Shown here: in pieces, positions 24,273-32,787 of the stretch
Layout: every line of letters begins with the position of its first letter
How positions within the stretch are numbered: the stretch's first letter is position 1
DNA from: Yoonia sp035117555
GTDB taxonomy: Bacteria; Pseudomonadota; Alphaproteobacteria; Rhodobacterales; Rhodobacteraceae
Reading direction: 5' to 3'
NCBI RefSeq assembly: GCF_035117555.1
Contig: NZ_JAYKPK010000009.1
Location: 108,986-172,985, forward strand
Length of the DNA: 64,000 bases
Program-made: the position numbers and the translations under genes
Notes under the pieces: generated by a model
The model's input: the letters and a program-made list of their open reading frames with translations, nothing else
What the model was told of the DNA's origin: nothing
Database searches by the model: none

Positions 24273-24497
24273 TCAGTTGATAATCCGGGCGATGACGTTG
24301 AAGACCGGCTGATCCAGCCGGTCAATCGCATAGAGACCGGGGTTTTCCCGCACCGCATAGGTGATCGCCCCGCCCCCGATGATGAACAGAGCGAGGGCCA
24401 CCCAAGGCCAGCGCCGGTCTGTAAAGGCGCTGACAAGGGCCGCGATCCCGATGATCACGGCGACCATGCCCGCGACGATGATGACATCAGACTCCAC
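24273..24497 (-). CDS. small two-span membrane protein behind pyk
   Basis: A 74-residue protein starting with GTG. It has two hydrophobic spans (VIIVAGMVAVIIGIAALVSAF, about 5-25, and WVALALFIIGGGAITYAV, about 32-49) and a soluble C-terminus ending DRLDQPVFNVIARIIN. It lies 18 bases downstream of the pyk stop on the same strand, so it is probably the second gene of that transcript. No function is recognised. Confidence 0.65.
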   Translation of the reverse strand: MESDVIIVAGMVAVIIGIAALVSAFTDRRWPWVALALFIIGGGAITYAVRENPGLYAIDRLDQPVFNVIARIIN

Positions 24498-24515
24498 GCT
24501 GTGCGGGCCTTTGGT

Positions 24516-25961
24516 CTATTCGGTTTCAGATGCGAAGATCAGCTTTTCTTCGCAAGGGGCGACCCGCAGGATATTGGTGGACCCCGGCGTGTTGAACGGC
24601 ACGCCTGCGGTGACGACGATCATGTCTTCCTTGGTGGCCATCTCCTGCGCTAGGGCGGCGCGGACAGCGGCGACGACGGCGTCTTTGAAGCGATTGACCT
24701 CGCCCACAACAACGCAATTGGTGCCCCATGACAGGCAGAGCCTGCGCGCGGTGCGGATATAGCTGGTCAGCGCGATGATCGGCACGCGGGGCCGTTCGCG
24801 GGCAACCAGCAGGGCCGTGGTGCCGGATTGCGAGAAGCAGCAGATCGCCTTGATATCGGTGGTTTCGGCGATTTCGCGCGCGGCGGAGACGATCCCGTCC
24901 GCGACGGAATTGCGCACGGCGCGGCGCGAGGATTCGATGATCTCGGTATAGGTCGGGTCGGTTTCGACCTCGTTGGCGACATTGCTCATCGTCTGGACGG
25001 CTTCGATTGGGTAAGACCCGGCAGCGGATTCAGCGGACAGCATGATCGCATCGGCGCCTTCATAGATCGCGGTGGCGACGTCAGAGACTTCGGCACGGGT
25101 CGGCATCGGGCTGTCGATCATCGATTCGAGCATCTGTGTTGCCACGATCACCGGTTTCGCGGCAGCACGGCATTTGCGCACCAGACGTTTCTGGATTGGT
25201 GGGACGTTCTGGACGGGAAGTTCAACGCCCAGGTCACCACGGGCGACCATGATGCCATCGCTGACGGCAAGGATATCGTCGAAATTCTTCACCGCAGCGG
25301 GTTTTTCGATCTTGGACAGGATCGCGGCGCGGCCTTTGCACAGCTCGCGGGCCTCTTCCACGTCCGCCGGGCGCTGGACGAAGGACAGGGCAAGCCAGTC
25401 GACACCCAATTCGCAGACGAATTCCAGATCCTTGCGATCCTTGTCGGACAGGGCGGCCAGCGGCAGCACCACGTCAGGGACGTTCACGCCTTTGCGGTTG
25501 GAGATCGTGCCGCCGACGATGACTTCGCAATTGGCGAAATCAGCACCGCAATCCTTGACCCGCAGTTTGATCTTGCCGTCATTGACCAGCAGATGCGCGC
25601 CGGGTTCCAGCGCGTCGAAGATTTCCGTATGCGGCAGGCAGACGCGGTTCACATCGCCTTCGGCCTTGTCCAGATCGAGCCGGAAGGAGGCGCCGGGGAT
25701 CAATTCCTCTTCGCCATTGGCAAAGACGCCGACGCGCAGTTTTGGCCCCTGAAGGTCGGCCAGAATGGCAATCGGGCTGTCGAGGTCTTTTTCCACCTGC
25801 CGGATGATCGCATGCCGCGCGCGGATTTCTTCATGATCGCCGTGTGACATATTCAGCCGGAACACATCGGCACCGGCCTCGTGCAGGGCGCGGATCATTT
25901 TGTAATCGTTGGATGCAGGCCCAAGCGTGGCGACGATCTTGACATTGCGGTGGCGTTTCAT
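24516..25961 (-). CDS. pyk: pyruvate kinase
   Basis: Converts phosphoenolpyruvate and ADP to pyruvate and ATP, the last step of glycolysis. The 481-residue protein has KIVATLGPASND at the N-terminus, NMSHGDHEE, the active-site signature AILSKIEKPAAVKNFDDIL (about 215-235), VARGDLGVELP, and the C-terminal allosteric domain with SQSGTTALLVARERP. The ATG at 25961 lies seven bases from AAAGGG; the ATG six bases earlier abuts it. Confidence 0.96.
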   Translation of the reverse strand: MKRHRNVKIVATLGPASNDYKMIRALHEAGADVFRLNMSHGDHEEIRARHAIIRQVEKDLDSPIAILADLQGPKLRVGVFANGEEELIPGASFRLDLDKAEGDVNRVCLPHTEIFDALEPGAHLLVNDGKIKLRVKDCGADFANCEVIVGGTISNRKGVNVPDVVLPLAALSDKDRKDLEFVCELGVDWLALSFVQRPADVEEARELCKGRAAILSKIEKPAAVKNFDDILAVSDGIMVARGDLGVELPVQNVPPIQKRLVRKCRAAAKPVIVATQMLESMIDSPMPTRAEVSDVATAIYEGADAIMLSAESAAGSYPIEAVQTMSNVANEVETDPTYTEIIESSRRAVRNSVADGIVSAAREIAETTDIKAICCFSQSGTTALLVARERPRVPIIALTSYIRTARRLCLSWGTNCVVVGEVNRFKDAVVAAVRAALAQEMATKEDMIVVTAGVPFNTPGSTNILRVAPCEEKLIFASETE

Positions 25962-26059
25962 CTTCATTCCCTTTGGTCAGTGCCGTTAGCGGTAACGGTC
26001 GGCTTTACGCTCTTATTGCGCAATTCCATTCCCACGTAAACTAGCCTAAATGCGGTGAC

Positions 26060-26803
26060 ATGAGAATGACAGATGAAGCGTATCAGGTTGAGGGGGCGCA
26101 TAGGCCCGGTCGCTGGCTTGTGACCTGCGATCACGCGACCAACCATGTGCCAGATTGGGTGGCGGGCGGCGATCTGGGCTTGCCAGCCGCCGATATGGCG
26201 CGCCACATCGCCTATGATATCGGGGCGGCGGGGGTGACGCGGCATCTGGCGGCTTTGCTGGACAGTCCGGCGATCCTGTCGGGGTTTTCCCGGCTGGTGA
26301 TTGACCCCAACAGGGGTGAGGATGACCCGACGCTGCTGATGCGGCTTTATGATGGCACGATCATTCCCGGCAATCGCTATGCCGGGGTGGCGGAGTTGGA
26401 GGAACGGTTGGCGCGGCTTTATCGCCCCTATCACGACGCCTATGCCGGGTTGGCGGCGGGGATGGACGCACCCGTGATCTGTGCTGTGCATAGCTTCACG
26501 CCGCAATTGCGCGGCAGACCGCCGCGCCCTTGGCAAGTCGGGGTGCTTTATGGCCGTGACGAACGTCTGGCCTTGCCGCTGATCGACGCCTGCCGCGCGG
26601 AAGGCTGGTGTGTGGGGGCGAATGAACCCTATACCGGGCATCTGCCCGGCGATGCGATTGATCGCCATGCCTTGCAACAGGGGCGGGCGAATGTCTTGAT
26701 CGAGTTGCGCCATGATCTGATTGCGGATGAAGCTGGGCAGAGGGACTGGGCGGAAAAGCTGGCCCCGATATTGGCGCGCGTGCTGGCAGAGACGGGATTG
26801 TAA
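26060..26803 (+). CDS. N-formylglutamate amidohydrolase family protein
   Basis: A 247-residue zinc-dependent hydrolase of the HutG/FGase family. Recognisable segments are LVTCDHATNHVPDW (about 19-32), HIAYDIGAAGVTRHLA, RLVIDPNRGEDDPTL, CAVHSFTPQLRGRPRPWQVGVLY with its histidine and acid, and the C-terminal VLIELRHDLIADEAGQRDW. The family releases formate from N-formylglutamate in histidine breakdown, but no hut genes are nearby and many members act on other N-formyl or gamma-linked substrates. It is followed after 13 bases by the DUF1244 gene on the same strand. Confidence 0.82.
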   Translation: MRMTDEAYQVEGAHRPGRWLVTCDHATNHVPDWVAGGDLGLPAADMARHIAYDIGAAGVTRHLAALLDSPAILSGFSRLVIDPNRGEDDPTLLMRLYDGTIIPGNRYAGVAELEERLARLYRPYHDAYAGLAAGMDAPVICAVHSFTPQLRGRPPRPWQVGVLYGRDERLALPLIDACRAEGWCVGANEPYTGHLPGDAIDRHALQQGRANVLIELRHDLIADEAGQRDWAEKLAPILARVLAETGL

Positions 26804-26816
26804 AGGGAGATAAGAC

Positions 26817-27110
26817 ATGGATGACCAAACACAGATCGCGCTTGAGGCCGCTGCTTTTCGCCGGTTGCGCCAGCATCTGATGCAGGACCGGCCTGATGTG
26901 CAGAATATCGATATGATGAATCTGGCGGGGTTCTGCCGGAATTGCCTGTCGCGCTGGTATCAGGAAGCAGCCAATGAGCGTGGTATTGACATGACCAAGG
27001 ACGAGGGGCGCGAAGCATTCTATGGCATGCCCTATGACGACTGGCGCGCCCAGCATCAGACGGAAGCCAGCCCTGCGGCACAAGAGGCGTTCAAGAAAAG
27101 CCATGATTGA
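26817..27110 (+). CDS. DUF1244 family protein
   Basis: A 97-residue protein matching the DUF1244 family: FRRLRQHLMQDRPDVQNIDMMNLAGFCRNCLSRWY in the first half, then GREAFYGMPYDDWRAQHQ. The paired cysteines in FCRNC may bind metal. The function is unknown. AAAGGGAG precedes the ATG. Its end overlaps the dapE start by eight bases, so it is translationally coupled to a diaminopimelate biosynthesis gene. Confidence 0.85.
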   Translation: MDDQTQIALEAAAFRRLRQHLMQDRPDVQNIDMMNLAGFCRNCLSRWYQEAANERGIDMTKDEGREAFYGMPYDDWRAQHQTEASPAAQEAFKKSHD

Positions 27111-28242
27111 TCCTGTTGCACTGACGGCCGATCTGGTGCGTTGCCCATCCGTGACGCCGGAAGAAGGCGGCGCGCTGGTGTTGCTGGAGGCATTGCTGAC
27201 CAAGGGCGGCTTCACCTGCACCCGTGTGGATCGGGGCGGCGTGTCGAATCTGTTCGCGCGTTGGGGGCGGCAGGGGGCGAACCGGACGTTCGGGTTCAAT
27301 GGCCATACCGATGTGGTGCCTTTGGGCGATGAAGCCGCTTGGACCGTGCCGCCCTTTGGCGCGGTGATCAAGGATGGCTATCTTTATGGGCGCGGGGCGA
27401 CAGATATGAAATCGGGTGTCGCGGCCTTTGCGGCGGCGGCGATTGATTTTGTGGCGGATACACCGCCTGACGGCGCGATCATTCTGGCGATTACCGGGGA
27501 TGAGGAAGGCGATGCGCTGGATGGGACCACCGCGCTGCTCGACTGGATGGCAGAGAACAAAGAGGCGATGTCAGTCTGTCTGGTGGGTGAACCCACCTGC
27601 CCTGACGTGATGGGCGAGGCGATGAAGATCGGGCGGCGCGGGTCGCTGAATGCGACCTTTACCGTGACCGGGGTTCAGGGCCATTCGGCCTATCCGCATC
27701 GCGCCAAGAACCCGCTGCCGGCGGTGGCGCGGCTGGTGGATATTCTGGCGAGCCGTGAGTTGGATCGCGGCACCGATCATTTTGACCCGTCCACGCTGGC
27801 GGTGGTGACGATTGATACCGGCAATACCGCGACCAACGTGATCCCCGCGCAGACGAAGGCGGGGGTGAATATCCGGTTCAACGACATGCATTCTGGTGCG
27901 GGTCTGACGGAATGGATGCAGGGCATCGCGGATCAGGTTGCAGAAAGTTTCGATGTGCGGATTGCAATGGATGTGAAAATCTCGGGCGAGAGTTTCATCA
28001 CACCACCCGGTCCACTGTCCGATCTGGTCGGTAAGGCAGTGAAGGCCGAAACCGGGCGCGATCCGGTGCTGTCGACCTCGGGTGGCACATCGGATGCGCG
28101 GTTTGTGCAGCATCATTGCCCGGTCGTGGAATTCGGGCTGGTGGGCAAGACCATGCATCAGGTCGATGAACGCGTGGCGGTGGATCAGATCGTGCAGCTG
28201 AAGGCGATCTACGGGCGGATATTGGCGGAATATTTCGCGTAA
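27103..28242 (+). CDS. dapE: succinyl-diaminopimelate desuccinylase
   Basis: Hydrolyses N-succinyl-L,L-diaminopimelate in lysine and peptidoglycan precursor synthesis, using two zinc ions. The 379-residue M20-family protein has GFNGHTDVVPLGD (first ligand His and catalytic Asp, about 65-77), GRGATDMKSG, the general-base pair in ITGDEEGDA (about 130), GEPTCPD and the C-terminal MHQVDERVAV. The start overlaps the DUF1244 end. asd of the same pathway lies 15 kb away. Confidence 0.94.
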   Translation: MIDPVALTADLVRCPSVTPEEGGALVLLEALLTKGGFTCTRVDRGGVSNLFARWGRQGANRTFGFNGHTDVVPLGDEAAWTVPPFGAVIKDGYLYGRGATDMKSGVAAFAAAAIDFVADTPPDGAIILAITGDEEGDALDGTTALLDWMAENKEAMSVCLVGEPTCPDVMGEAMKIGRRGSLNATFTVTGVQGHSAYPHRAKNPLPAVARLVDILASRELDRGTDHFDPSTLAVVTIDTGNTATNVIPAQTKAGVNIRFNDMHSGAGLTEWMQGIADQVAESFDVRIAMDVKISGESFITPPGPLSDLVGKAVKAETGRDPVLSTSGGTSDARFVQHHCPVVEFGLVGKTMHQVDERVAVDQIVQLKAIYGRILAEYFA

Positions 28243-28310
28243 GGTGGATTTACATACCCCTTACCGGCAATTGTGATGACGCTGCCTGCGCGTCATGCTA
28301 GGGCTGCGGG

Positions 28311-30566
28311 ATGACACAGATCCCTTCCAAATCCGAAATCCTCGCCTTTATCTCTGACAACCCGACCAAGACCGCCAAGCGCGATATCGCCAAGGCGTTC
28401 GGGATCAAAGGGGCGGCAAGGATCGACCTCAAACGCATCCTCAAGGAATTGGAGGAAGCGGGCAAGCTGACCAAACGCCGGTCATCCTATCGCGATGTGG
28501 AGGAATTGCCGCCTGTCGCGGTGCTGGAGATCATGGCACCCGATGCGGGTGGCGATATCTTTGCGCGGCCATTGGAATGGACCGGGCAAGGGCCGGAGCC
28601 GCGTGTCTTGATGATGCTGCGGTCCAGTGATCCGGCTTTGGGAGCGGGTGATCGTATTCTGGGCCGTCTGACGGTGGATAAGACCGAAGAACACACCCAT
28701 ACTGCCCGGATGATCCGCCGCATTGGCACCAATCCGATGCGGATATTGGGCGTGTTCCGTGCCGGGTCCGAAGGCGGGCGTGTGCTGCCGATTGACAAGG
28801 GCGCGGATAAGCAATGGGTCGTCGCTGCCGGTGCCACGGGTGGCGCGAAAGATGGCGAATTGGTCGAGGCGGAGCAGGCTGGCCCCAAGGGGCGGCTTGG
28901 CCTGCCCAAGGCGCGGATCGTGGCGCGCTTGGGTGATCCGACAGCGCCGCGTGCGGTGTCGCTGATCGCTATTCACCAGCACGGCATCCCTGATCATTTC
29001 CCCGATGATGCGGTGGCAGAGGCGGATGCGGCCAAGCCTGTGGGGCTGAAAGGCCGCAAGGATCTGCGCGATCTGCCATTGATCACCATCGATCCATGGG
29101 ATGCGCGCGATCATGATGACGCGTGTTTTGTGGAGGCGGATGAAGACCCCGCCAATGCGGGTGGTTTCATCATCTGGGTCGCGATTGCGGATGTGGCTTG
29201 CTACGTCAAACCGAACTCCGCGCTGGATCATGAGGCGCGCAATCGCGGCAATTCCACCTATTTCCCGGACCGCGTGGTGCCGATGTTGCCGGACCGGCTG
29301 TCGGGTGATCTGTGTTCACTGCACGAAGGCGTGGACCGCGCCTGTATCGCCGTTGCCATGCGGATCGATGCACAGGGGCAGAAGATCGGGCATGAATTCC
29401 ATCGCGGGCTGATGAAATCCATCGCCTCGCTGAATTATGAAGAGGTGCAGGACGGGATCGACGGGCAACCCAATGAAAAGGTTGCCCCCTTGATGGCTGA
29501 GGTGATCCGGCCGATCTATGCCGCCTATCATGCCTTGGTCAAAGCGCGTGCTTTGCGGCAACCGCTGGAGCTGGATTTACCCGAACGGCAGATCATTCTG
29601 GATGACGATGGCAAGGTGACGTCCGTGCAGTTCAAGGAACGGCTGGATGCGCATAGGCTGGTCGAGGAATTCATGGTGCTGGCCAATGTCGCCGCCGCCG
29701 AGACGCTGATTGCGAAGAAATCACCGCTGTTGTTCCGGGTCCATGAGGAACCCAATGCCGATAAGCTGGATGCTTTGCGTGAGGTGGCGCAGGCATCGGG
29801 CCTCGTGCTGGCCAAGGGGCAGGTGCTGAAAACGGCGCATCTGAACCGGCTGTTGATTGCGGCGCGCGAGACGGAGCAATCGGAACTGATCAATATGGCG
29901 ACACTGCGGTCGATGACGCAGGCCTATTACAGCCCGGAGAATTTCGGCCATTTCGGTCTGGCTTTGCGGTCTTATGCGCATTTCACCTCGCCCATCCGCC
30001 GCTATTCCGACCTGATCGTGCATCGCGCGCTGGTGACGGCGCATGTCTGGGGCAAGGATGGCTTGTCGGTCTGGGATATCGAAAACCTTGCCGATACCGG
30101 GCAGAAAATTTCCGATACCGAACGCCGGTCGATGGCGGCGGAACGGGACACGACCGACCGCTATCTGGCGGCGTTTCTCTCGGACCGGATCGGGGTCGAG
30201 ATGGGTGGCCGGATCAGCGGGATTGCCAAGTTTGGCGTCTTTGTGAAGCTGGATGAGACGGGGGCGGATGGGATGATCCCGATCCGCACCTTGGGGCGCG
30301 AATATTTCCATTACGATCCCGACAGCCAGACGCTGATGGGGTCGGATAGTGGCACGTTGATCCGGCTGGGGCAGCGGGTGACGGTGAAACTGATCGAAGC
30401 GGCGCCGGTGACGGGCGGGTTGATTGTCGAATTGCTGACGTTGGACAGTCGCGACATGCCGCGCGGGGTCAGTGCGGGGCGCGGGAAACCTGTGCGGCGC
30501 AAGCTGGTGAAGTCCAAGACCAAATCGGCACGGGTGGCGCGCAAGGTGAAGCGTAGTCGGGTGTGA
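28311..30566 (+). CDS. rnr: ribonuclease R
   Basis: A processive 3'-5' exoribonuclease that degrades structured RNA. The 751-residue protein has an N-terminal winged-helix region (KTAKRDIAKAFGIKGAARIDLKRIL), cold-shock-like domains, the RNB catalytic domain with the metal-binding TIDPWDARDHDDACF (about 258-272) and the downstream ISRRYSDLIVHRAL helix region, an S1 domain (GGRISGIAKFGVFVKL), and a Lys/Arg-rich tail. Length fits the family. It is transcribed alone after dapE with a 68-base gap. Confidence 0.95.
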   Translation: MTQIPSKSEILAFISDNPTKTAKRDIAKAFGIKGAARIDLKRILKELEEAGKLTKRRSSYRDVEELPPVAVLEIMAPDAGGDIFARPLEWTGQGPEPRVLMMLRSSDPALGAGDRILGRLTVDKTEEHTHTARMIRRIGTNPMRILGVFRAGSEGGRVLPIDKGADKQWVVAAGATGGAKDGELVEAEQAGPKGRLGLPKARIVARLGDPTAPRAVSLIAIHQHGIPDHFPDDAVAEADAAKPVGLKGRKDLRDLPLITIDPWDARDHDDACFVEADEDPANAGGFIIWVAIADVACYVKPNSALDHEARNRGNSTYFPDRVVPMLPDRLSGDLCSLHEGVDRACIAVAMRIDAQGQKIGHEFHRGLMKSIASLNYEEVQDGIDGQPNEKVAPLMAEVIRPIYAAYHALVKARALRQPLELDLPERQIILDDDGKVTSVQFKERLDAHRLVEEFMVLANVAAAETLIAKKSPLLFRVHEEPNADKLDALREVAQASGLVLAKGQVLKTAHLNRLLIAARETEQSELINMATLRSMTQAYYSPENFGHFGLALRSYAHFTSPIRRYSDLIVHRALVTAHVWGKDGLSVWDIENLADTGQKISDTERRSMAAERDTTDRYLAAFLSDRIGVEMGGRISGIAKFGVFVKLDETGADGMIPIRTLGREYFHYDPDSQTLMGSDSGTLIRLGQRVTVKLIEAAPVTGGLIVELLTLDSRDMPRGVSAGRGKPVRRKLVKSKTKSARVARKVKRSRV

Positions 30567-30588
30567 GGTGTCGCGCCGAAGGACTTTT

Positions 30589-30610
30589 ATGCCTCCGGCG
30601 GGGATATTTG
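30589..30610. repeat. intergenic GCCTCCGGCGGGGATATTTG repeat
   Basis: ATGCCTCCGGCGGGGATATT followed by TG lies 23 bases after the rnr stop, before the convergent rppH gene. It repeats the element at 5698 and extends it. Its arms can fold, so it may terminate transcripts. Confidence 0.6.
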
Positions 30611-30644
30611 GGCTCGGAAGATGGGAAGGGCGCGGGGTCCTGCC

Positions 30645-31130
30645 CTATTTGAGTTTGTCGGCGAATTCGGCCAGCACCTGTTCATAGACGGCGCGTTTGA
30701 ACGGCACGATGCCGGCGACCAGATCGGCAGGCGGCACCCATTTCCAGGCAGAAAATTCGGGATGTTCGGTTTGCAGGTTGATCTGGTTATCCTGCCCGTG
30801 AAACCGCATCAGGAACCATTTCTGTTCCTGACCCCGGTAGCGGCCTTTCCAGATATGCGGCACCAGTTCGACCGGCAGATCGTAGGGGATCAGGCCTGCG
30901 GTTTCCGCCTCGATACTGACCAGATTGGGCGTGATGCCGGTTTCTTCCAGCAATTCGCGCAGGGCGGCGTCGCGGGTCTTTTCGCCCGGATCAACGCCAC
31001 CTTGCGGCATTTGCCAGGCGTCGGTGTCGCGGTCGATCCTTTGGCCGACAAAGACATGGCCACGCGGATTGATCAGCATCACGCCGACGCACGGCCGATA
31101 AGGAAGATTGGTGATTTCTTCGGTGGTCAT
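30645..31130 (-). CDS. rppH: RNA pyrophosphohydrolase (Nudix)
   Basis: Removes pyrophosphate from the 5' end of mRNA and starts its decay. The 161-residue protein has the complete Nudix box GVDPGEKTRDAALRELLEETGI (about 45-66), preceded by the RppH-typical YRPCVGVMLINPRGHVFVGQR and WQMPQGG, and followed by QKWFLMRF. The ATG at 31130 gives the family N-terminus; upstream in-frame codons add an unconserved polar leader. It lies convergent to rnr, another RNA-decay gene. Confidence 0.92.
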   Translation of the reverse strand: MTTEEITNLPYRPCVGVMLINPRGHVFVGQRIDRDTDAWQMPQGGVDPGEKTRDAALRELLEETGITPNLVSIEAETAGLIPYDLPVELVPHIWKGRYRGQEQKWFLMRFHGQDNQINLQTEHPEFSAWKWVPPADLVAGIVPFKRAVYEQVLAEFADKLK

Positions 31131-31202
31131 GAAGGTGCCTTGGTGTGTCATCTGCTGCTGCTCCTGATGCTTTGATTCAGAAATAGGCACAAGGTCCAGC
31201 GG

Positions 31203-31697
31203 TTATGCGATAACAAGCCGTGTTTCGTGCCGGATTCGAGCCGCGATCCAGCGCAGATCGTCGCGCGCGAGCCCGATGCACCCCGCCGTCGGCCGCCCCG
31301 GCCCGCGCCATTGATGGATGAAGATCGCAGAGCCGCGCTCCTTGACCACATAGGGCCAGTTCCAGTCGGTCAGGATGATCAGATCATACATCGGATCCGC
31401 CCGGCGCAGGCGTTCATGGCTGTAAGGATGCGGCGCGCGCACCATCATGTTATAATCAGGATCGCGGATATCGTCGGACCACAGATCACCGGGCTTGATC
31501 GGTAACGCCCAATCGGCAGGCCGCGCGATCCGGTCAGGCCGGTAGAGCATGCCGATCAGACGGTGGGTGCCACGCGGGGTTGCGCCGTCGCCTTCTTTCT
31601 TGCGTGTGGTCAGCCCGCCGCGCCCAATACTGCAGGCAAAGCGGCGGCCCGCGAATCGCAGATGGGTCGGGGTCAGGACCAGATCGGTGGGTTTCAT
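31203..31697 (-). CDS. L,D-transpeptidase (YkuD) family protein
   Basis: A 164-residue protein with the YkuD active-site signature: the His of IFIHQW and the nucleophile Cys in GRPTAGCIGL (about 140-150). YkuD enzymes cross-link or attach proteins to peptidoglycan. There is no recognisable signal peptide, as in several short alphaproteobacterial members, so the cellular location is uncertain. Its ATG overlaps the glycosyltransferase stop by four bases (ATGA), so the two are translationally coupled. Confidence 0.82.
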   Translation of the reverse strand: MKPTDLVLTPTHLRFAGRRFACSIGRGGLTTRKKEGDGATPRGTHRLIGMLYRPDRIARPADWALPIKPGDLWSDDIRDPDYNMMVRAPHPYSHERLRRADPMYDLIILTDWNWPYVVKERGSAIFIHQWRGPGRPTAGCIGLARDDLRWIAARIRHETRLVIA

Positions 31698-32740
31698 GTC
31701 GGGCTTTCTGCCGTTTTGGCCTGCCTCTGCGCATGGCGCATCGCATATAATCTGTCGAGCAGGATCTGCTGGTTCGCCAGCGACAAGGCCTTGGTCGGGC
31801 CGGATTGGATGATCCGTGCCATCAGATAGAAATAATCCGATTGCAGCATCAGCGCGGCAATCCTGTCTTTGCGCCATGTGACGCTGGCGGCATGCAATTG
31901 GGCGATGACAGGATCAGCCATCAGCGAAGCCACGCCTGCCACCGTCGCATCGGCGTGGCGCAGGATGGTGGTATCTTCCACCTCGTTGAAATTGCGGTCC
32001 AGCCAATAGGCCAGATCAATCGCCTGATCGGCATGGTTGGGCTTGCCCCGGTCGCATTTCACCAGAAAGCTTTCAGCGGAACCAAGCGCGTAATGGTTGA
32101 CCTGCGCCAAGCCGTAACGCGATTCTTTGTGCAGCATGACGGTGCCTCTGACACGGCCCAAGGTCTGTCCGTTGTCATCAACCCAGATGTCGGTTTCGGC
32201 CCGGCGGTCCGGCGCATGGACACCCAGTTTGCGGGCCGGATCATTGTTGCGGTAAAGTGTCTTGAACTGCACCGCCCGCCATGGCCAGATCAGACGGTCG
32301 GGTGCTGCGGCGGTGAATTGGCGCATGACCGGCGCATCGTCAAAGCGGATCTGGCCATTCGCCCCGAACATCCGCCAGGACAGCAAGAACCCGTCCGCAT
32401 CTGGCCGCGCGGCTAAGAGATCATCCAGATGGCCATCACCGGCATGGATGTTTAGGAATTCATCGACATCGGCAACAAAGATCCAGTCAGCCTTTTTCAC
32501 CGCAGGGTGGTTGGCGGCACGGTTCAGGGCAGTCCATTGCACCGGCTTTTTGCCACGGCGCGTGTTCGGCAGGTGGTGGACCATTCCCATCTGTTGCAGC
32601 CGGTCCAGCATCAGATCGGTGCCATCATCGCAATCATTGGAAAAGATGACAAAATCGGTAAAGCCGATGGCGCGGTGATAGGCGAGCCATTCAAGGATAA
32701 AGGGCGCTTCGTTGCGCATTGTGGTGACGATGGTCCGCAT
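31694..32740 (-). CDS. glycosyltransferase family 2-like protein
   Basis: A 348-residue GT-A-fold protein. The N-terminus is TIVTTMRNEAPFILEWLAYHRAIGF, typical of the group annotated as glycosyltransferase family 2/92. The DXD metal-binding motif is FVADVDEFLNI (about 88-98). It then has GWRMFG-like and WPWRAVQFKTLYR segments. It probably moves a sugar in envelope or exopolysaccharide synthesis, but donor and acceptor are unknown. It is coupled to the downstream L,D-transpeptidase gene, which supports a cell-surface role. Confidence 0.78.
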   Translation of the reverse strand: MRTIVTTMRNEAPFILEWLAYHRAIGFTDFVIFSNDCDDGTDLMLDRLQQMGMVHHLPNTRRGKKPVQWTALNRAANHPAVKKADWIFVADVDEFLNIHAGDGHLDDLLAARPDADGFLLSWRMFGANGQIRFDDAPVMRQFTAAAPDRLIWPWRAVQFKTLYRNNDPARKLGVHAPDRRAETDIWVDDNGQTLGRVRGTVMLHKESRYGLAQVNHYALGSAESFLVKCDRGKPNHADQAIDLAYWLDRNFNEVEDTTILRHADATVAGVASLMADPVIAQLHAASVTWRKDRIAALMLQSDYFYLMARIIQSGPTKALSLANQQILLDRLYAMRHAQRQAKTAESPT

Positions 32741-32787
32741 GGCGGTGGTTTAATCCAGATCAGCGCGCACGGGAAACATCAATTCCG

